This document shows, one piece after another, positions 26,771-35,368 of a stretch of DNA of 64,000 nt (positions are counted from its first letter, which is position 1; every line of letters starts with the position of its first letter). The stretch lies in the NCBI RefSeq assembly GCF_014205055.1, contig NZ_JACHMS010000001.1, forward strand, positions 5,580,001 to 5,644,000, in the 5' to 3' direction. This stretch comes from Streptomyces luteogriseus (GTDB taxonomy: Bacteria; Actinomycetota; Actinomycetes; Streptomycetales; Streptomycetaceae). The notes under the pieces are model-generated. The model did not search any database. It saw only the letters and a program-made list of their open reading frames with translations, and had not been told where the DNA came from. Both the position numbers and the translations under genes were made by a program.

Positions 26771-28270
26771 ATGGAGCGGTTCCGGACACGAACGGCGCTG
26801 CTCGCGCTCACGGCGGCGAGCGGGCTGCTGCTCACGGCGTGCAGCGGGGGCGGCGACGCCGGCGAGAGCAGCAAGGCAGCCGACCGCCACGACTACAGCG
26901 CGGGCCAGCCCGCCCCCGCCGAGGGTCGGGACACCGACGAACGGGACGACCGCCGGGAGGACCCCGACCACCTGTCGACCTTCGCCCTCGACGTCGACAC
27001 CGCCTCCTACGACTACGCCCGCCGCGCCCTCGCCGACGGCCGGCTGCCCGACCCGTCGACGGTCCGCCCCGAGGAGTTCGTCAACAGCTTCCGCCAGGAC
27101 TACGACCGCCCGGACGGCGACGGTTTCTCGGTCACCGTCGACGGCGCCCGCACCGACGACGAGGACTGGTCCCTGGTCCGCGTCGGCCTCGCCACCCGCA
27201 CCACCGAGCGCAGCGGCGAACGCCCGCCCGCCGCCCTCACCTTCGTCATCGACGTCTCGGGCTCCATGGCCGAACCGGGCCGCCTCGACCTCGCGCAGGA
27301 GTCCCTGTCCGTGATGACGGACCGGCTGCGCGACGACGACTCGGTCGCGCTCGTCACCTTCAGCGACGAGGCCGAGACCGTTCTGCCGATGACCCGGCTC
27401 GGCGGCAACCGCGACGAGATCCAGGACGCCGTCTCCGACCTGGACACCCAGGACTCCACCAACCTCGGCGCCGGCGTCGAGACCGGCTACGAGACGGCCG
27501 TCGAGGGCCTGCGCGAGGGCGCCACCAACCGGGTCGTCCTCATCTCCGACGCCCTCGCCAACACCGGCGACACCGACGCGGACAGCATCCTGGAGCGCGT
27601 CTCCGGCGAGCGCCGCGAGCACGGCATCACCCTCTTCGGCGTCGGCGTCGGCAGCGACTACGGCGACGCCCTCATGGAGAGGCTCGCCGACAAGGGCGAC
27701 GGCCACACCGTCTACGTGTCCGACTCCGACGAGGCCCGCAAGGTCTTCTCCGAGCAGCTCCCACGCAACGTCGACCTCACCGCCCGCGACGCCAAGGCCC
27801 AGGTCGCCTTCGACCCCGAGACGGTCGAGGAGTTCCACCTCGTCGGCTACGACAACCGCCGCGTCGCCGACGAGGACTTCCGCGACGACCGTGTCGACGG
27901 CGGCGAGGTCGGCCCCGGCCACACCGTCACCGCCCTGTACGCCGTACGCACCGAGCCCGGCGCCGAGGGCCACCTCGCCACCGCCACGGTCCGCTGGCTC
28001 GACCCGGAGACCCGCGACCCGCACGAGGAGACGGGCGACCTGGAGGCCGACGCCCTCGACGACTCCGTCTGGAGCGCGAGCCGCGGCCTGCGGACCGCCG
28101 CCACGGCCGCCTACTTCGCCGACGCCCTCGGCCACGGCGACCACGACCTGCCCGACGCCCCGCGGCTGGACGAACTCGCCGACCACGCCGACGACTTGGC
28201 CGACAGCACGGAGAGCGAGGAGATCCGCGGACTCGCCGAGGCGATCGGCACCGCGAACCGCCTGATGTGA
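26771..28270 (+). CDS. Lipoprotein with von Willebrand factor A domain (YfbK-like)
   Basis: A 499-aa exported lipoprotein. The signal peptide ends in the lipobox LLTACSGG, and an acidic linker follows. A YfbK-type N-domain (STFALDVDTASYDYARRAL, ...PEEFVNSF) precedes the VWA domain, whose metal-ion site DVSGS starts at residue 161, with further ligands in SDALANTGD. The C-terminal part resembles the YfbK tail. Such proteins sit on the outer face of the membrane and bind protein partners through the metal site. I start at the second ATG because GGGGG lies eight bases before it; this places the lipobox correctly. Confidence 0.88.
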   Translation: MERFRTRTALLALTAASGLLLTACSGGGDAGESSKAADRHDYSAGQPAPAEGRDTDERDDRREDPDHLSTFALDVDTASYDYARRALADGRLPDPSTVRPEEFVNSFRQDYDRPDGDGFSVTVDGARTDDEDWSLVRVGLATRTTERSGERPPAALTFVIDVSGSMAEPGRLDLAQESLSVMTDRLRDDDSVALVTFSDEAETVLPMTRLGGNRDEIQDAVSDLDTQDSTNLGAGVETGYETAVEGLREGATNRVVLISDALANTGDTDADSILERVSGERREHGITLFGVGVGSDYGDALMERLADKGDGHTVYVSDSDEARKVFSEQLPRNVDLTARDAKAQVAFDPETVEEFHLVGYDNRRVADEDFRDDRVDGGEVGPGHTVTALYAVRTEPGAEGHLATATVRWLDPETRDPHEETGDLEADALDDSVWSASRGLRTAATAAYFADALGHGDHDLPDAPRLDELADHADDLADSTESEEIRGLAEAIGTANRLM

Positions 28271-28280
28271 GACCCGGCCA

Positions 28281-28308
28281 TTGACCTATGCTTACTTACG
28301 AGTAAGTT
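28281..28308 (+). promoter_or_regulatory. Promoter with overlapping palindromic operator, acyl-CoA synthetase gene
   Basis: The putative -35 TTGACC (28281-28286) and -10 TAAGTT (28303-28308) are 16 nt apart. The spacer and -10 carry the palindrome ACTTACGAGTAAGT (28294-28307), and two more GTAAGT half-sites follow at 28318-28327. Palindromes of the TTAC...GTAA type are bound by TetR-family repressors of fatty-acid degradation genes, so acyl-CoA induction is likely. Confidence 0.6.
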
Positions 28309-28366
28309 GACTCTGGAGTAAGTAAGTACGGCAGCACGTCAGCCTCATCCGCGACCGGGAGCCGTC

Positions 28367-30292
28367 ATGGGCGTACGCAAGGATCTGCAACGGGCGAAGC
28401 AGCGCACCGACCTGGCGATCCGCACGAAGGCCGAGACCGTCAGCGACGAGCGGGGCGTCGTCCGAGAGGCCCGCGTGGCTCCCCTCGCACCCCGCCCCGC
28501 GACCGGCAGCATCGCCGACATCCCGTACACCAACGCGGCCGAGGCCCCGGGCGCCGTGGTCCTGCGCCGCGAACGGAACGGCACCTGGCAGCCCGTCACG
28601 GCGGCGGACTTCGCCCGCGAAGTCACCGCCGTGGCCAAGGGACTGATCGCGGTCGGCCTCGAACCGGGCGGCCGCGTCGCGGTGATGTCCCGCACCCGCT
28701 ACGAATGGACGGTCATGGACTTCGCGATCTGGTCCGCCGGCGGACAGACGGTCCCGGTCTACGCCACCTCCTCCGCCGACCAGGTGGAGTGGATCGTCCG
28801 CGACTCGGGCGCCCGGTACATCGTCACGGAGACCGCGGAGAACGCCGGCACGGTCCGGGCCGGCACGGCCGCCCACCCCGAAGCCCCGCGGATCTGGCAG
28901 CTCGACGGCGGCGCCCTCGACGACCTCACCACCCTCGGCCGGGACATCACCGACGAGGAGGTCACCAAGCGCCGCACCGCCCTCGCCCCGGACACGACCG
29001 CGACCCTCTGCTACACCTCCGGCACCACCGGCCGCCCCAAGGGCTGTGTCCTCACCCACGCCAACCTGCACGCCGAGGCCGCCAACACGGTCGAGCTCCT
29101 GCACCCCCTGTTCAAGGAGGTCACCGGCGAGACCGCCTCGACGCTGCTGTTCCTCCCGCTCGCCCACATCCTCGGCCGCACCCTCCAGATCGCCTGTCTG
29201 ATGGCCCGGATCGAGACCGGCCACTGCCCGAGCATCAAGCCCGACGAACTCCGCCCGGCCCTCAGGGCGTTCCGCCCGACCTTCCTGGTCGGCGTCCCGT
29301 ACCTCTTCGAGAAGATCCACGACACCGGCCGCGCCACCGCCGAGAAGCTGGGCCGCGGCGCCTCCTTCGAGCGCGCCCACAGCGTCGCCGTCCGCTTCGG
29401 CGCGGCCCACATGGACAAGTTCCTGGGCAGGGGCCCCGGACCTGGCCCCGGCCTGCGCGCCGCATGGGCCCTGTACGACCTGCTGGTCTACCGCCGCATC
29501 CGCAAGGAACTCGGCGGCCGCCTGCGCTACGCCATCAGCGGCGGCAGCCCCCTCGACCGCGACCTCAACCTCTTCTTCTACGCGGCCGGCATCCTGATCT
29601 ACGAGGGCTACGGCCTCACCGAGACGACCGCCGCCGCCACCATCGTCCCGCCCCTGGACCCCCGCCCCGGCACGGTCGGCCTGCCGGTCCCCGGCACCAC
29701 CGTCCGCATCGCCGACGACGGCGAGGTCCTCATCAAGGGCGGCATCGTCTTCGGCGCCTACTGGAACAACCCCGGCGCGACCGGGGAGGTCCTGGACGAC
29801 GGCTGGTTCGCCACCGGCGACCTCGGCTCCCTCGACGAGGACGGCTACCTCACCATCACCGGCCGCAAGAAGGACATCCTCGTCACCACCGGCGGCAAGA
29901 ACGTCTCCCCGGCCGTCCTGGAGGACCGCCTGCGCAGCCGCCCGCCGGTCGGCCAGTGCCTCGTCGTCGGCGACAACCGCCCCTACGTCGCCGCCCTCAT
30001 CACCCTCGACCCCGAGGCCCTCGCACACTGGCTCGCGGTCCGCAAACTCCCCGCCGGCACCCCGCTGTCCGACTTGGTCCGCGACGAAAGCCTGCGTGCC
30101 TACGTCCAGAAGGCCGTGGACCACGCCAACGAGGCCGTCTCGCGCGCCGAGTCGATCCGCGCCTTCACCCTGGTCGAAGGCGAGTTCACCGAGGAGAACG
30201 GGCTGCTGACCCCGTCCCTGAAGGTCAAGCGGCAGGCGGCGACGGCCGCGTACGCCGAGCAGATCGAGGCGCTGTACGCGGGCGGGCGCTGA
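28367..30292 (+). CDS. Long-chain fatty acid-CoA ligase (AMP-forming)
   Basis: A 641-aa ANL-superfamily enzyme that activates fatty acids to acyl-CoA via acyl-AMP. The P-loop motif is YTSGTTGRPKGC (near residue 220). The A5-type YEGYGLTETT lies near 410, the core TGDLGSLDEDGYLTITGRKKD near 485, and the catalytic Lys in the C-terminal lid region. The resemblance is to FadD15-like enzymes of Actinobacteria. It is monocistronic behind an operator-like palindrome and ahead of a 17-bp terminator. The chain-length range cannot be read from the sequence. Confidence 0.9.
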   Translation: MGVRKDLQRAKQRTDLAIRTKAETVSDERGVVREARVAPLAPRPATGSIADIPYTNAAEAPGAVVLRRERNGTWQPVTAADFAREVTAVAKGLIAVGLEPGGRVAVMSRTRYEWTVMDFAIWSAGGQTVPVYATSSADQVEWIVRDSGARYIVTETAENAGTVRAGTAAHPEAPRIWQLDGGALDDLTTLGRDITDEEVTKRRTALAPDTTATLCYTSGTTGRPKGCVLTHANLHAEAANTVELLHPLFKEVTGETASTLLFLPLAHILGRTLQIACLMARIETGHCPSIKPDELRPALRAFRPTFLVGVPYLFEKIHDTGRATAEKLGRGASFERAHSVAVRFGAAHMDKFLGRGPGPGPGLRAAWALYDLLVYRRIRKELGGRLRYAISGGSPLDRDLNLFFYAAGILIYEGYGLTETTAAATIVPPLDPRPGTVGLPVPGTTVRIADDGEVLIKGGIVFGAYWNNPGATGEVLDDGWFATGDLGSLDEDGYLTITGRKKDILVTTGGKNVSPAVLEDRLRSRPPVGQCLVVGDNRPYVAALITLDPEALAHWLAVRKLPAGTPLSDLVRDESLRAYVQKAVDHANEAVSRAESIRAFTLVEGEFTEENGLLTPSLKVKRQAATAAYAEQIEALYAGGR

Positions 30293-30310
30293 CCCGGGGA
30301 ACGGGAAAAG

Positions 30311-30348
30311 GGGGCGGGCCGCCGAGCAGTCGCTCGGCGGCCCGCCCC
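30311..30348. terminator. Bidirectional terminator between the acyl-CoA ligase and rodlin genes
   Basis: A perfect 17-bp stem (GGGGCGGGCCGCCGAGC and its complement) with an AGTC loop, between convergent genes. TT follows on the plus strand. Confidence 0.9.
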
Positions 30349-30363
30349 TTCGCTACCGGTGCG

Positions 30364-30759
30364 TCACTCGCCGTTCGCCGACAGGACCGACACGTCCTCC
30401 AGCAGGTGCGCCAGCGCGCCGTCGCGCTTGGCGTTGGTGGAGTTCTCGGCACACTGCTGCTGCTGGTGGTCCGACAGGATCGGGATGTCCTGGATCGGGA
30501 TACCGATGAGCGCGCCGACCCCGATGGGCAGGTCGTTCACGGCGATGCACGGCTTGTTGAACGAGCCCTGGATCAGCGCCATCTGCGGGCTCATGTTGCC
30601 GTACGTCGACGAGTTGCCGAAGCTCTGCATCGCCCCGTTGCCGTTCACGGCCGTCGGGCCGCTGTCGTCGCCGATAGCCAGGGCCTGCGGGGCCGCGGCA
30701 GCGGAGGCTCCCATGACGGAAGCGGCGATCGCCGCGGTGGCAATAACCTTCTTGATCAC
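30364..30759 (-). CDS. rdlB: Rodlin (RdlB by position)
   Basis: A 131-aa secreted protein of the rodlin family, which forms the paired rodlet layer with chaplins on aerial hyphae and spores. The signal peptide ([21 protein letters not shown]..., cut near AAPQALA) is followed by [34 protein letters not shown] and the C-terminal [11 protein letters not shown]. Its two cysteines are conserved in the divergent rodlin. It starts at GTG with AAAGGA eight bases upstream. A sigma-BldN-like promoter lies 46-73 nt upstream. The name follows the order rdlB-rdlA-chpD remembered from S. coelicolor. Confidence 0.9.
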   Translation of the reverse strand: MIKKVIATAAIAASVMGASAAAAPQALAIGDDSGPTAVNGNGAMQSFGNSSTYGNMSPQMALIQGSFNKPCIAVNDLPIGVGALIGIPIQDIPILSDHQQQQCAENSTNAKRDGALAHLLEDVSVLSANGE

Positions 30760-30804
30760 TGACCAGTCCTTTCTGAGGAAACCCCGTCCTCCGGAGCGTT
30801 CTGG

Positions 30805-30832
30805 TCAACTGTCCGGGCGGTGCATGGTTTCT
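30805..30832 (-). promoter_or_regulatory. Sigma-BldN-like promoter of rdlB
   Basis: Read on the minus strand: AGAAAC, 16 nt, AGTTGA. It matches nine of twelve positions of the sigma-BldN consensus as I remember it (CGTAAC-16-CGTTGA) with the exact spacer. Confidence 0.6.
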
Positions 30833-30932
30833 CCGCATCACTCTGTCGGCCCATGCCGGGACAGTTTGTGTGTTCTTCGTTCCCGGTGATTATCAGGGCT
30901 TTTCGGCGCTGCGGGCCAACCGGGTGAACACC

Positions 30933-30960
30933 CGCAACCATTCATCCGGAGTCCGGTTGA
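30933..30960 (+). promoter_or_regulatory. Sigma-BldN-like promoter of rdlA
   Basis: CGCAAC (30933-30938), 16 nt, GGTTGA (30955-30960); ten of twelve positions match the remembered sigma-BldN consensus. It lies 43 nt before the rdlA start. The two rodlin promoters are divergent, about 100 nt apart. Confidence 0.65.
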
Positions 30961-31003
30961 TGAGGCCGTAGGACATGCGTCGCTACGAGGAAAGGAACGC
31001 GAA

Positions 31004-31399
31004 GTGCTCAAGAAGGCAATGGTCGCCGCGGCAGCCGCCGCTTCTGTCATCGGAATGTCGGTGGCGGCTGCTCCCCAGGCTCTTGCCGTCGGGGACGACT
31101 CCGGACCGTCTGTCGCCAACGGCAACGGCGCCTCGTCGTCGTTCGGCAACTCGGCGACCAAGGGCGACATGAGCCCCCAGCTTTCGCTGGTGGACGGCAC
31201 GCTCAACAAGCCCTGTCTCGCCGTTCAGGACCTCGACGTCGGCGTTGCCGCCCTCATCGGCGTGGTGGTCCAGGACATCCCCGTCCTGTCGGACCACGTC
31301 CAGCAGCAGTGCGCGGACAACTCCACGAACACCAAGCGGGACGGTGCGCTCAACCACATCCTGGAGGACCTGTCGGTCCTGTCGGCGAACGGCGACTGA
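31004..31399 (+). CDS. rdlA: Rodlin (RdlA by position)
   Basis: A 131-aa paralogue of the divergently encoded rodlin, with which it forms the rodlet layer of the hyphal surface. A signal peptide ([20 protein letters not shown], cut near AAPQALA) is followed by [40 protein letters not shown] and [11 protein letters not shown]. The two Cys positions are the same as in RdlB, so a disulfide is likely. The start is GTG with GAGGAAAGG upstream. It is adjacent to chpD, as in S. coelicolor. A hairpin terminator follows at 19 nt. Confidence 0.9.
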   Translation: MLKKAMVAAAAAASVIGMSVAAAPQALAVGDDSGPSVANGNGASSSFGNSATKGDMSPQLSLVDGTLNKPCLAVQDLDVGVAALIGVVVQDIPVLSDHVQQQCADNSTNTKRDGALNHILEDLSVLSANGD

Positions 31400-31417
31400 G
31401 CCGTACCAGTACGCAGC

Positions 31418-31454
31418 CCGGGCGGCCCGCCGAATTCCACGGCGGGTCGCCCGG
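31418..31454 (+). terminator. Terminator of rdlA
   Basis: Fourteen-base arms CCGGGCGGCCCGCC / GGCGGGTCGCCCGG with one mismatch and a nine-base loop, 19 nt after the stop. Confidence 0.8.
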
Positions 31455-31463
31455 CCGTACTTT

Positions 31464-31491
31464 GTCAACTTTTCGTGGGGCAATCGAGTGA
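31464..31491 (+). promoter_or_regulatory. Weak sigma-BldN-like promoter of chpD
   Basis: GTCAAC, 16 nt, GAGTGA. It shares only the AAC and TGA ends with the other sites, so I am less sure; the 100-nt leader after it contains a GGTCATG / CATGACC hairpin (31554-31572) just before the ribosome binding site. Confidence 0.4.
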
Positions 31492-31590
31492 ATTCCCCCA
31501 CCCCGTACGTTGTTCAGTTTCTTCGACTGCCAATTCCTCGTTTGCAGGCTGCAGGTCATGGTGGGCATGACCGCAGAGAAGGGAAACTTC

Positions 31591-31818
31591 ATGAAGAAGA
31601 GCGCTGCCGTCGCCGCGGGCGCGATCATGGCTCTGGGTATGGCCAGTCCGGCCATCGCCGACTCGGGCGCCCAGGGTGCCGCCGTCGGTTCCCCGGGTGT
31701 CCTCTCGGGCAACGTGATCCAGGTTCCCATCCACATCCCGGTCAACCTGTGCGGCAACACGGTGAACGTCATCGGCCTGCTGAACCCGGCGTTCGGCAAC
31801 GAGTGCGAGAACGACTGA
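31591..31818 (+). CDS. chpD: Short chaplin (ChpD by position)
   Basis: A 75-aa secreted hydrophobic protein that assembles into amyloid-like fibrils at the air-water interface, lowering surface tension so that aerial hyphae can rise. After the signal peptide (MKKSAAVAAGAIMALGMASP, cut at AIA) comes one chaplin domain: DSGAQGAAVGSPGVLSGNVI, QVPIHIPVNLCGN and VIGLLNPAFGNECEND. The two cysteines are the conserved disulfide pair of short chaplins. GAAGGGAA precedes the ATG; longer in-frame starts would spoil the signal peptide. Confidence 0.93.
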   Translation: MKKSAAVAAGAIMALGMASPAIADSGAQGAAVGSPGVLSGNVIQVPIHIPVNLCGNTVNVIGLLNPAFGNECEND

Positions 31819-31925
31819 CGCGTTAACGCACGAGCAGCATCGGCTGCTACTCGGCCGGCCCTGGGACAGCACCGTCCGTTCCGGGGCCGGCCTTTCCCAC
31901 TTCTACCAGCAGGAAGACCACGACA

Positions 31926-32480
31926 TTGCGACAGACCCTGAGCAGGGGAATGGTCGCGGCTGCGGCTGCGACGGGCATCCTGTCCCTGTGCGGCGGCGCC
32001 GCCTTCGCGGATACGTCGGCCGACGGAGTCACCAAGGACTCGCCGGGCGCCGCGTCGGGCAACACCGTCCAGGCCCCGATCGACGTACCGGTGAACGTCT
32101 GCGGCAACACCGTCGACGTGGTCGCCGCGCTCAACCCGGCCTTCGGCAACTCCTGCGCCGGCAAGGCTGACGCGCACGGCGGCCATGAGGACGACGGCGG
32201 ATACGGCGACGACGACGGCGGATACGGCGACACCCCTCCGACCAAACCTCCGCACACCCCTCCGACCAAGCCCCCGCACACACCGCCGCCGGGCGGACAC
32301 CAGTCGACGCCTCCGGATGACCGGCACACGCCCCCGCTGCCCCCCGGTGGTCAGGAGCAGCCGCCCACTCTCCCCGAGACCGGCGCCGGCGCCCTGCTCG
32401 GTGCCGCGGGCACCAGTGCCGCGCTGATCGTGGGCGGTGTCGTGCTCTACCGGCGGGGCCGGGCCACCTCCCACGGCTGA
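31926..32480 (+). CDS. chpA: Long, cell-wall-anchored chaplin with a single chaplin domain (ChpA position)
   Basis: A 184-aa protein: signal peptide, one chaplin domain (DSPGAASGNTVQAPIDVPVN, VCGNTVDVVAALNPAFGNSC), an acidic Gly-Tyr repeat (DDGGYGD twice), a Pro-rich stalk with TPPTKPPH repeats, then the sortase signal LPETG, a hydrophobic helix and RRGR. It should be linked to peptidoglycan by a class E sortase and display the chaplin domain on the wall. Long chaplins ChpA-C of S. coelicolor have two chaplin domains; here I find only one. The start is TTG, nine bases after GGAAG; an ATG eight codons later is an alternative. Confidence 0.88.
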   Translation: MRQTLSRGMVAAAAATGILSLCGGAAFADTSADGVTKDSPGAASGNTVQAPIDVPVNVCGNTVDVVAALNPAFGNSCAGKADAHGGHEDDGGYGDDDGGYGDTPPTKPPHTPPTKPPHTPPPGGHQSTPPDDRHTPPLPPGGQEQPPTLPETGAGALLGAAGTSAALIVGGVVLYRRGRATSHG

Positions 32481-32486
32481 CACAGC

Positions 32487-32514
32487 GGGTGCCGGACGCA
32501 AGCGCCCGGCACCC
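32487..32514. terminator. Terminator after chpA
   Basis: Arms GGGTGCCGG / CCGGCACCC with a ten-base loop, seven bases after the chpA stop; it also lies after the stop of the opposite small gene. Confidence 0.75.
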
Positions 32515-32529
32515 GTCAGGCCTGTCGGA

Positions 32530-32739
32530 TCAGCACTGGTCCGGGAAGAAGAACCCGAGCAGCGGGATGCCGAGCAGGGTCAGGCCCAGGCTGTCGTGCT
32601 CGTCGCACTCCCGGGAGGTGGACTGGTCACTGACCTCGGGGAGGAGGTCCGCGTCCGCGGCGGTCGCGGTGCCGCCGAGGACGGCGACACTCAGGGCCAG
32701 GCTGGAAAGCACCGTGGCGGTGCGCTTCATCTGAGTCAT
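32530..32739 (-). CDS. Small secreted protein ending in cysteine
   Basis: A 69-aa exported peptide. A signal peptide (KRTATVLSSLALSVAVLGGT, cut after ATA) leaves about 42 residues with an acidic part (EVSDQSTSRECDEHDS) and a very hydrophobic end (LGLTLLGIPLLGFFFPDQC). The two cysteines could form a disulfide, as in chaplins. No ribosome binding site is visible for either possible ATG (codons 1 and 4). TCTACT lies seven bases before the first, which would fit a leaderless transcript. It is not a chaplin by motif. A role at the hyphal surface is suggested only by its neighbours. Confidence 0.65.
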   Translation of the reverse strand: MTQMKRTATVLSSLALSVAVLGGTATAADADLLPEVSDQSTSRECDEHDSLGLTLLGIPLLGFFFPDQC

Positions 32740-32911
32740 GGGAACAAGTAGACATTTCTTAGTAAAAGGTGCGTATTTCTGGTAGGTCAGCCGAGTGACA
32801 CCGGGTCACCGGTGCGGCGGAGCGAACCACTCGAAAGCCTCAGCGAAGGTGGCACCCGTGCGATTCATATGACTGGGTGTCAGTAAGCGGAGAAGAGCGA
32901 GAGGGGCTGCC

Positions 32912-34234
32912 ATGGCCACACAGCAGCGACGCGCACGGTCCCGGCGGCTGGCATTCGTCGCGGCGGCGGTCGCCGCGACGGCTGTGCTGACGTCGGGTCA
33001 CATGGTCGCCGCGGGCGCGGGCTCGGCGCGATACGCCGAGCCACCCGGACCGGTACCGACGGCCACACCGGCGGCACCCGCCGAGCCGCCCGCGCCGGCC
33101 GCCACCGCACCCGGCACGGCATCCGCCACCCCCTCGGCCTCAGCCGCCCCCCATACCGCCGGGGACCTCCCCGCCTTCGGCGCCTACCTCGACTACGGGC
33201 CCCGCGGCGTGGCCCGGATGGCCCAGCTCAGCTCCTGGCTCGGCGGTGCCGAACTGCGCGTCGGGCACACCTACCTGCCGGGTGACCGCTGGAGCAACAT
33301 CGAGGGCCTGCCCGGATTCCTCGACGTGTGGGCGAACTGGAGGCGCGAGCGGGCCGACCGGCTGCTCGTCCTCAACGTGCCCATGATGGAGCGCAACGAG
33401 GAGGGCCTCTCCGACTGGGAGGTGCGCCGGCTGCTGCGCCAGGCCGCGGACGGCCGCTTCGACCACCACTTCCGCAGACTCGCCGAGCGGCTGGTCGAGC
33501 TGGGGGTGCCGGACACGGTCCTCGTGCTCGGCTGGGAGATGAACGGCATCACCTACACCCACCGCTGCGGGCCGGACCCGGAGTCCTGGAAGACGTACTG
33601 GAACCGGATCGTCACCACCATGCGTTCGGTGCCGGGCCAGAAGTTCCGGTTCGACTTCACCCCGAGCCGCGGCCGGGACGCCGTCCCCTGGACGCAGTGC
33701 TACCCCGGTGACGACACCGTCGACATCATCGGGATGGACGCCTACGACCAGCCGCGCGGGATGTCGTTCGACGAACAGGTGAAGGAACCATACGGGCTCC
33801 AGCACCACGTGGAGTTCGCCAAGGCCCACGGCAAGGCCATCTCCTTCCCGGAGTGGGGGCTCTTCCGCAATGGCGACAACTCTGAGTACATGAAGCGCAT
33901 GCTCGCCTGGATGGACGAGCACAAACCGCTGTACCAGACGCTGACGGACTACTGCCCGCACGGCGTGTGGCAGTGCGACGACAACCCCCGGGCCTCCCAG
34001 GTCTACCGGTCCTTCCTCTTCGGCCGCGACGACAGCCCGGACCCGGCCCCCACCACACCCTCCACTCCCACCGCCCCGGCCCAGCCCCCGGCGCCCACCC
34101 CCACACCGCAGCCGAGCACGCCCACCCCGGAGCGTCCGGCGAACTGCTCGCCGCTGAGCCTCGGCGACTGGGTCGAGTACTGGATCGGCGGCAAGCTGTG
34201 CCTGCGCCTCGACTGGTGGTCGCGTACGCGGTAG
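32912..34234 (+). CDS. Secreted GH26-like glycoside hydrolase
   Basis: A 440-aa exported protein: a signal peptide (ending near AGAGSA), a Pro/Ala/Thr linker to residue 85, then a (beta/alpha)8 catalytic domain like beta-mannanases of family 26. The expected acid/base Glu209 lies in LGWEMNG and the nucleophile Glu314 in SFPEWGL; NIEGLPGFLDVWANW and DIIGMDAYDQP fit the same fold. A second Pro/Thr linker precedes a short Cys-containing end (NCSPLSLGDWVEYWIGGKLC). It converges on the exopolysaccharide operon, which suggests it trims or releases that polymer; that is inference. Confidence 0.82.
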   Translation: MATQQRRARSRRLAFVAAAVAATAVLTSGHMVAAGAGSARYAEPPGPVPTATPAAPAEPPAPAATAPGTASATPSASAAPHTAGDLPAFGAYLDYGPRGVARMAQLSSWLGGAELRVGHTYLPGDRWSNIEGLPGFLDVWANWRRERADRLLVLNVPMMERNEEGLSDWEVRRLLRQAADGRFDHHFRRLAERLVELGVPDTVLVLGWEMNGITYTHRCGPDPESWKTYWNRIVTTMRSVPGQKFRFDFTPSRGRDAVPWTQCYPGDDTVDIIGMDAYDQPRGMSFDEQVKEPYGLQHHVEFAKAHGKAISFPEWGLFRNGDNSEYMKRMLAWMDEHKPLYQTLTDYCPHGVWQCDDNPRASQVYRSFLFGRDDSPDPAPTTPSTPTAPAQPPAPTPTPQPSTPTPERPANCSPLSLGDWVEYWIGGKLCLRLDWWSRTR

Positions 34235-34270
34235 CCGGAACGGACGTACGGCCGGCGGCGGCGGACCCGG

Positions 34271-35368
34271 TCAGGGGCCGCCGTCACCGCGTTCCAGCAG
34301 GCGCCGCAGCAGTTCCTTGCCCCGCCTCCGGACGGCCACGTCCCACAGCGCCGCCGTCAGCAACGGCGCCGTGCGCCGCCGGGCCAGCAGCAGCCGCTGG
34401 TTGACCACCGCCCGGGGGCGCCAGTGGTGCTTGTAGGGCTCGTTGCCGCGCAGCAGACTCAGCGTGGCGGGCGTGCCGTCCTTGGTGTGGGTCGCGGTCG
34501 AGTCGAGCAGCATCGCCGCCACGTCCGCCTTGCGCTCCCGCAGCCCCGGATGCGCGCCGTAGAGATAGCCGCCCGCGAGCAGGGGCGAGAGCAGGGTCAC
34601 GTCCACCGCCACGACCTCGTCGTCGAGCCGGAACTCGGTGACCACCGCGTTCCCGGAGCGCACCATCGGCCCGACCGACCGCACCAGATGCTCACGGAAC
34701 CGCGTCCGCAGATGCTCCGACGTCACCTTCCGGCCCTGCCACTGCAAGCGGTGCAGCTCCAGCAGCCGCAGCAGCGCCGTCTCCACTTCCCCCGGGGAGA
34801 CGACACGCCGCTGGATGCCGAGCGCGTCCAGCTTGCGCAGCTTGGCGCGCAGCCGCTGGTGGGTCTTGGCCGGCAGCCGGGCGAGCAGATCGCCCATCGG
34901 CCCGGCCGGCAGCTCCAGGCACACCGAGTCGCTCACCCGGCCGCGGGGCCCCGGCCACCGCTCGTAGACCTGTTCGGCCGCGCCGCCCGGCCGTACCTCG
35001 CGCAGGTCGATCAGGGAGGCCCGGGCGGCGGCCGCGAGCGCGGCGGTGAGCGCGGCCAGCGCCCCCTCGCCGTGTTCGTCGTCCAGCAGCACGTCCCCGT
35101 AGTCGGAGATCGCCCCGCCGAGCGGCACCAAGGCCGGGAGTGGACGCCGTACGCGCATCAGCGGTGCCGCCGCGACGAGCTCACCGCCGTGCCGCACCAG
35201 CACCAGCCGCAGCCGGCCGCGTCCGCCGTACGACTGCCACCACGAGTGCAGCCAGGCGTGGCTCTGGAACGGGGTGGCGGACGCGCACCGTCGGTACAGC
35301 CGGTCCCAGTCGGCGGCCAGGCCCGCGAAGGCCCGCTCGTCGGTGACCAAATCCGCCGTGTAGGTCAC
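34271..35368 (-). CDS. GNAT/CelD-type acyltransferase of the exopolysaccharide operon
   Basis: A 365-aa protein with the double GNAT fold of the 'BioF2-like/CelD' group: FQSHAWLHSWWQSYGG near residue 32, VLVRHGGELVAAAPLM, and the second-domain segment VVTEFRLDDEVVAVDVTLLS with GGYLYGAHPGLRERKADVAA. Members add acyl or aminoacyl groups during surface polysaccharide or lipid production. It starts at GTG, overlapping the stop of the preceding chain-length gene (GTGA), and is the last gene of the operon. Confidence 0.82.
   Translation of the reverse strand: MTYTADLVTDERAFAGLAADWDRLYRRCASATPFQSHAWLHSWWQSYGGRGRLRLVLVRHGGELVAAAPLMRVRRPLPALVPLGGAISDYGDVLLDDEHGEGALAALTAALAAAARASLIDLREVRPGGAAEQVYERWPGPRGRVSDSVCLELPAGPMGDLLARLPAKTHQRLRAKLRKLDALGIQRRVVSPGEVETALLRLLELHRLQWQGRKVTSEHLRTRFREHLVRSVGPMVRSGNAVVTEFRLDDEVVAVDVTLLSPLLAGGYLYGAHPGLRERKADVAAMLLDSTATHTKDGTPATLSLLRGNEPYKHHWRPRAVVNQRLLLARRRTAPLLTAALWDVAVRRRGKELLRRLLERGDGGP

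Noticed and set aside
30364-31399. The two rodlin genes as chaplins
   Set aside because: They lack the chaplin motif (SPGVLSGN... NPAFGN) and instead share the rodlin pattern GDDSGP, NKPC, QQQC and VLSANG.
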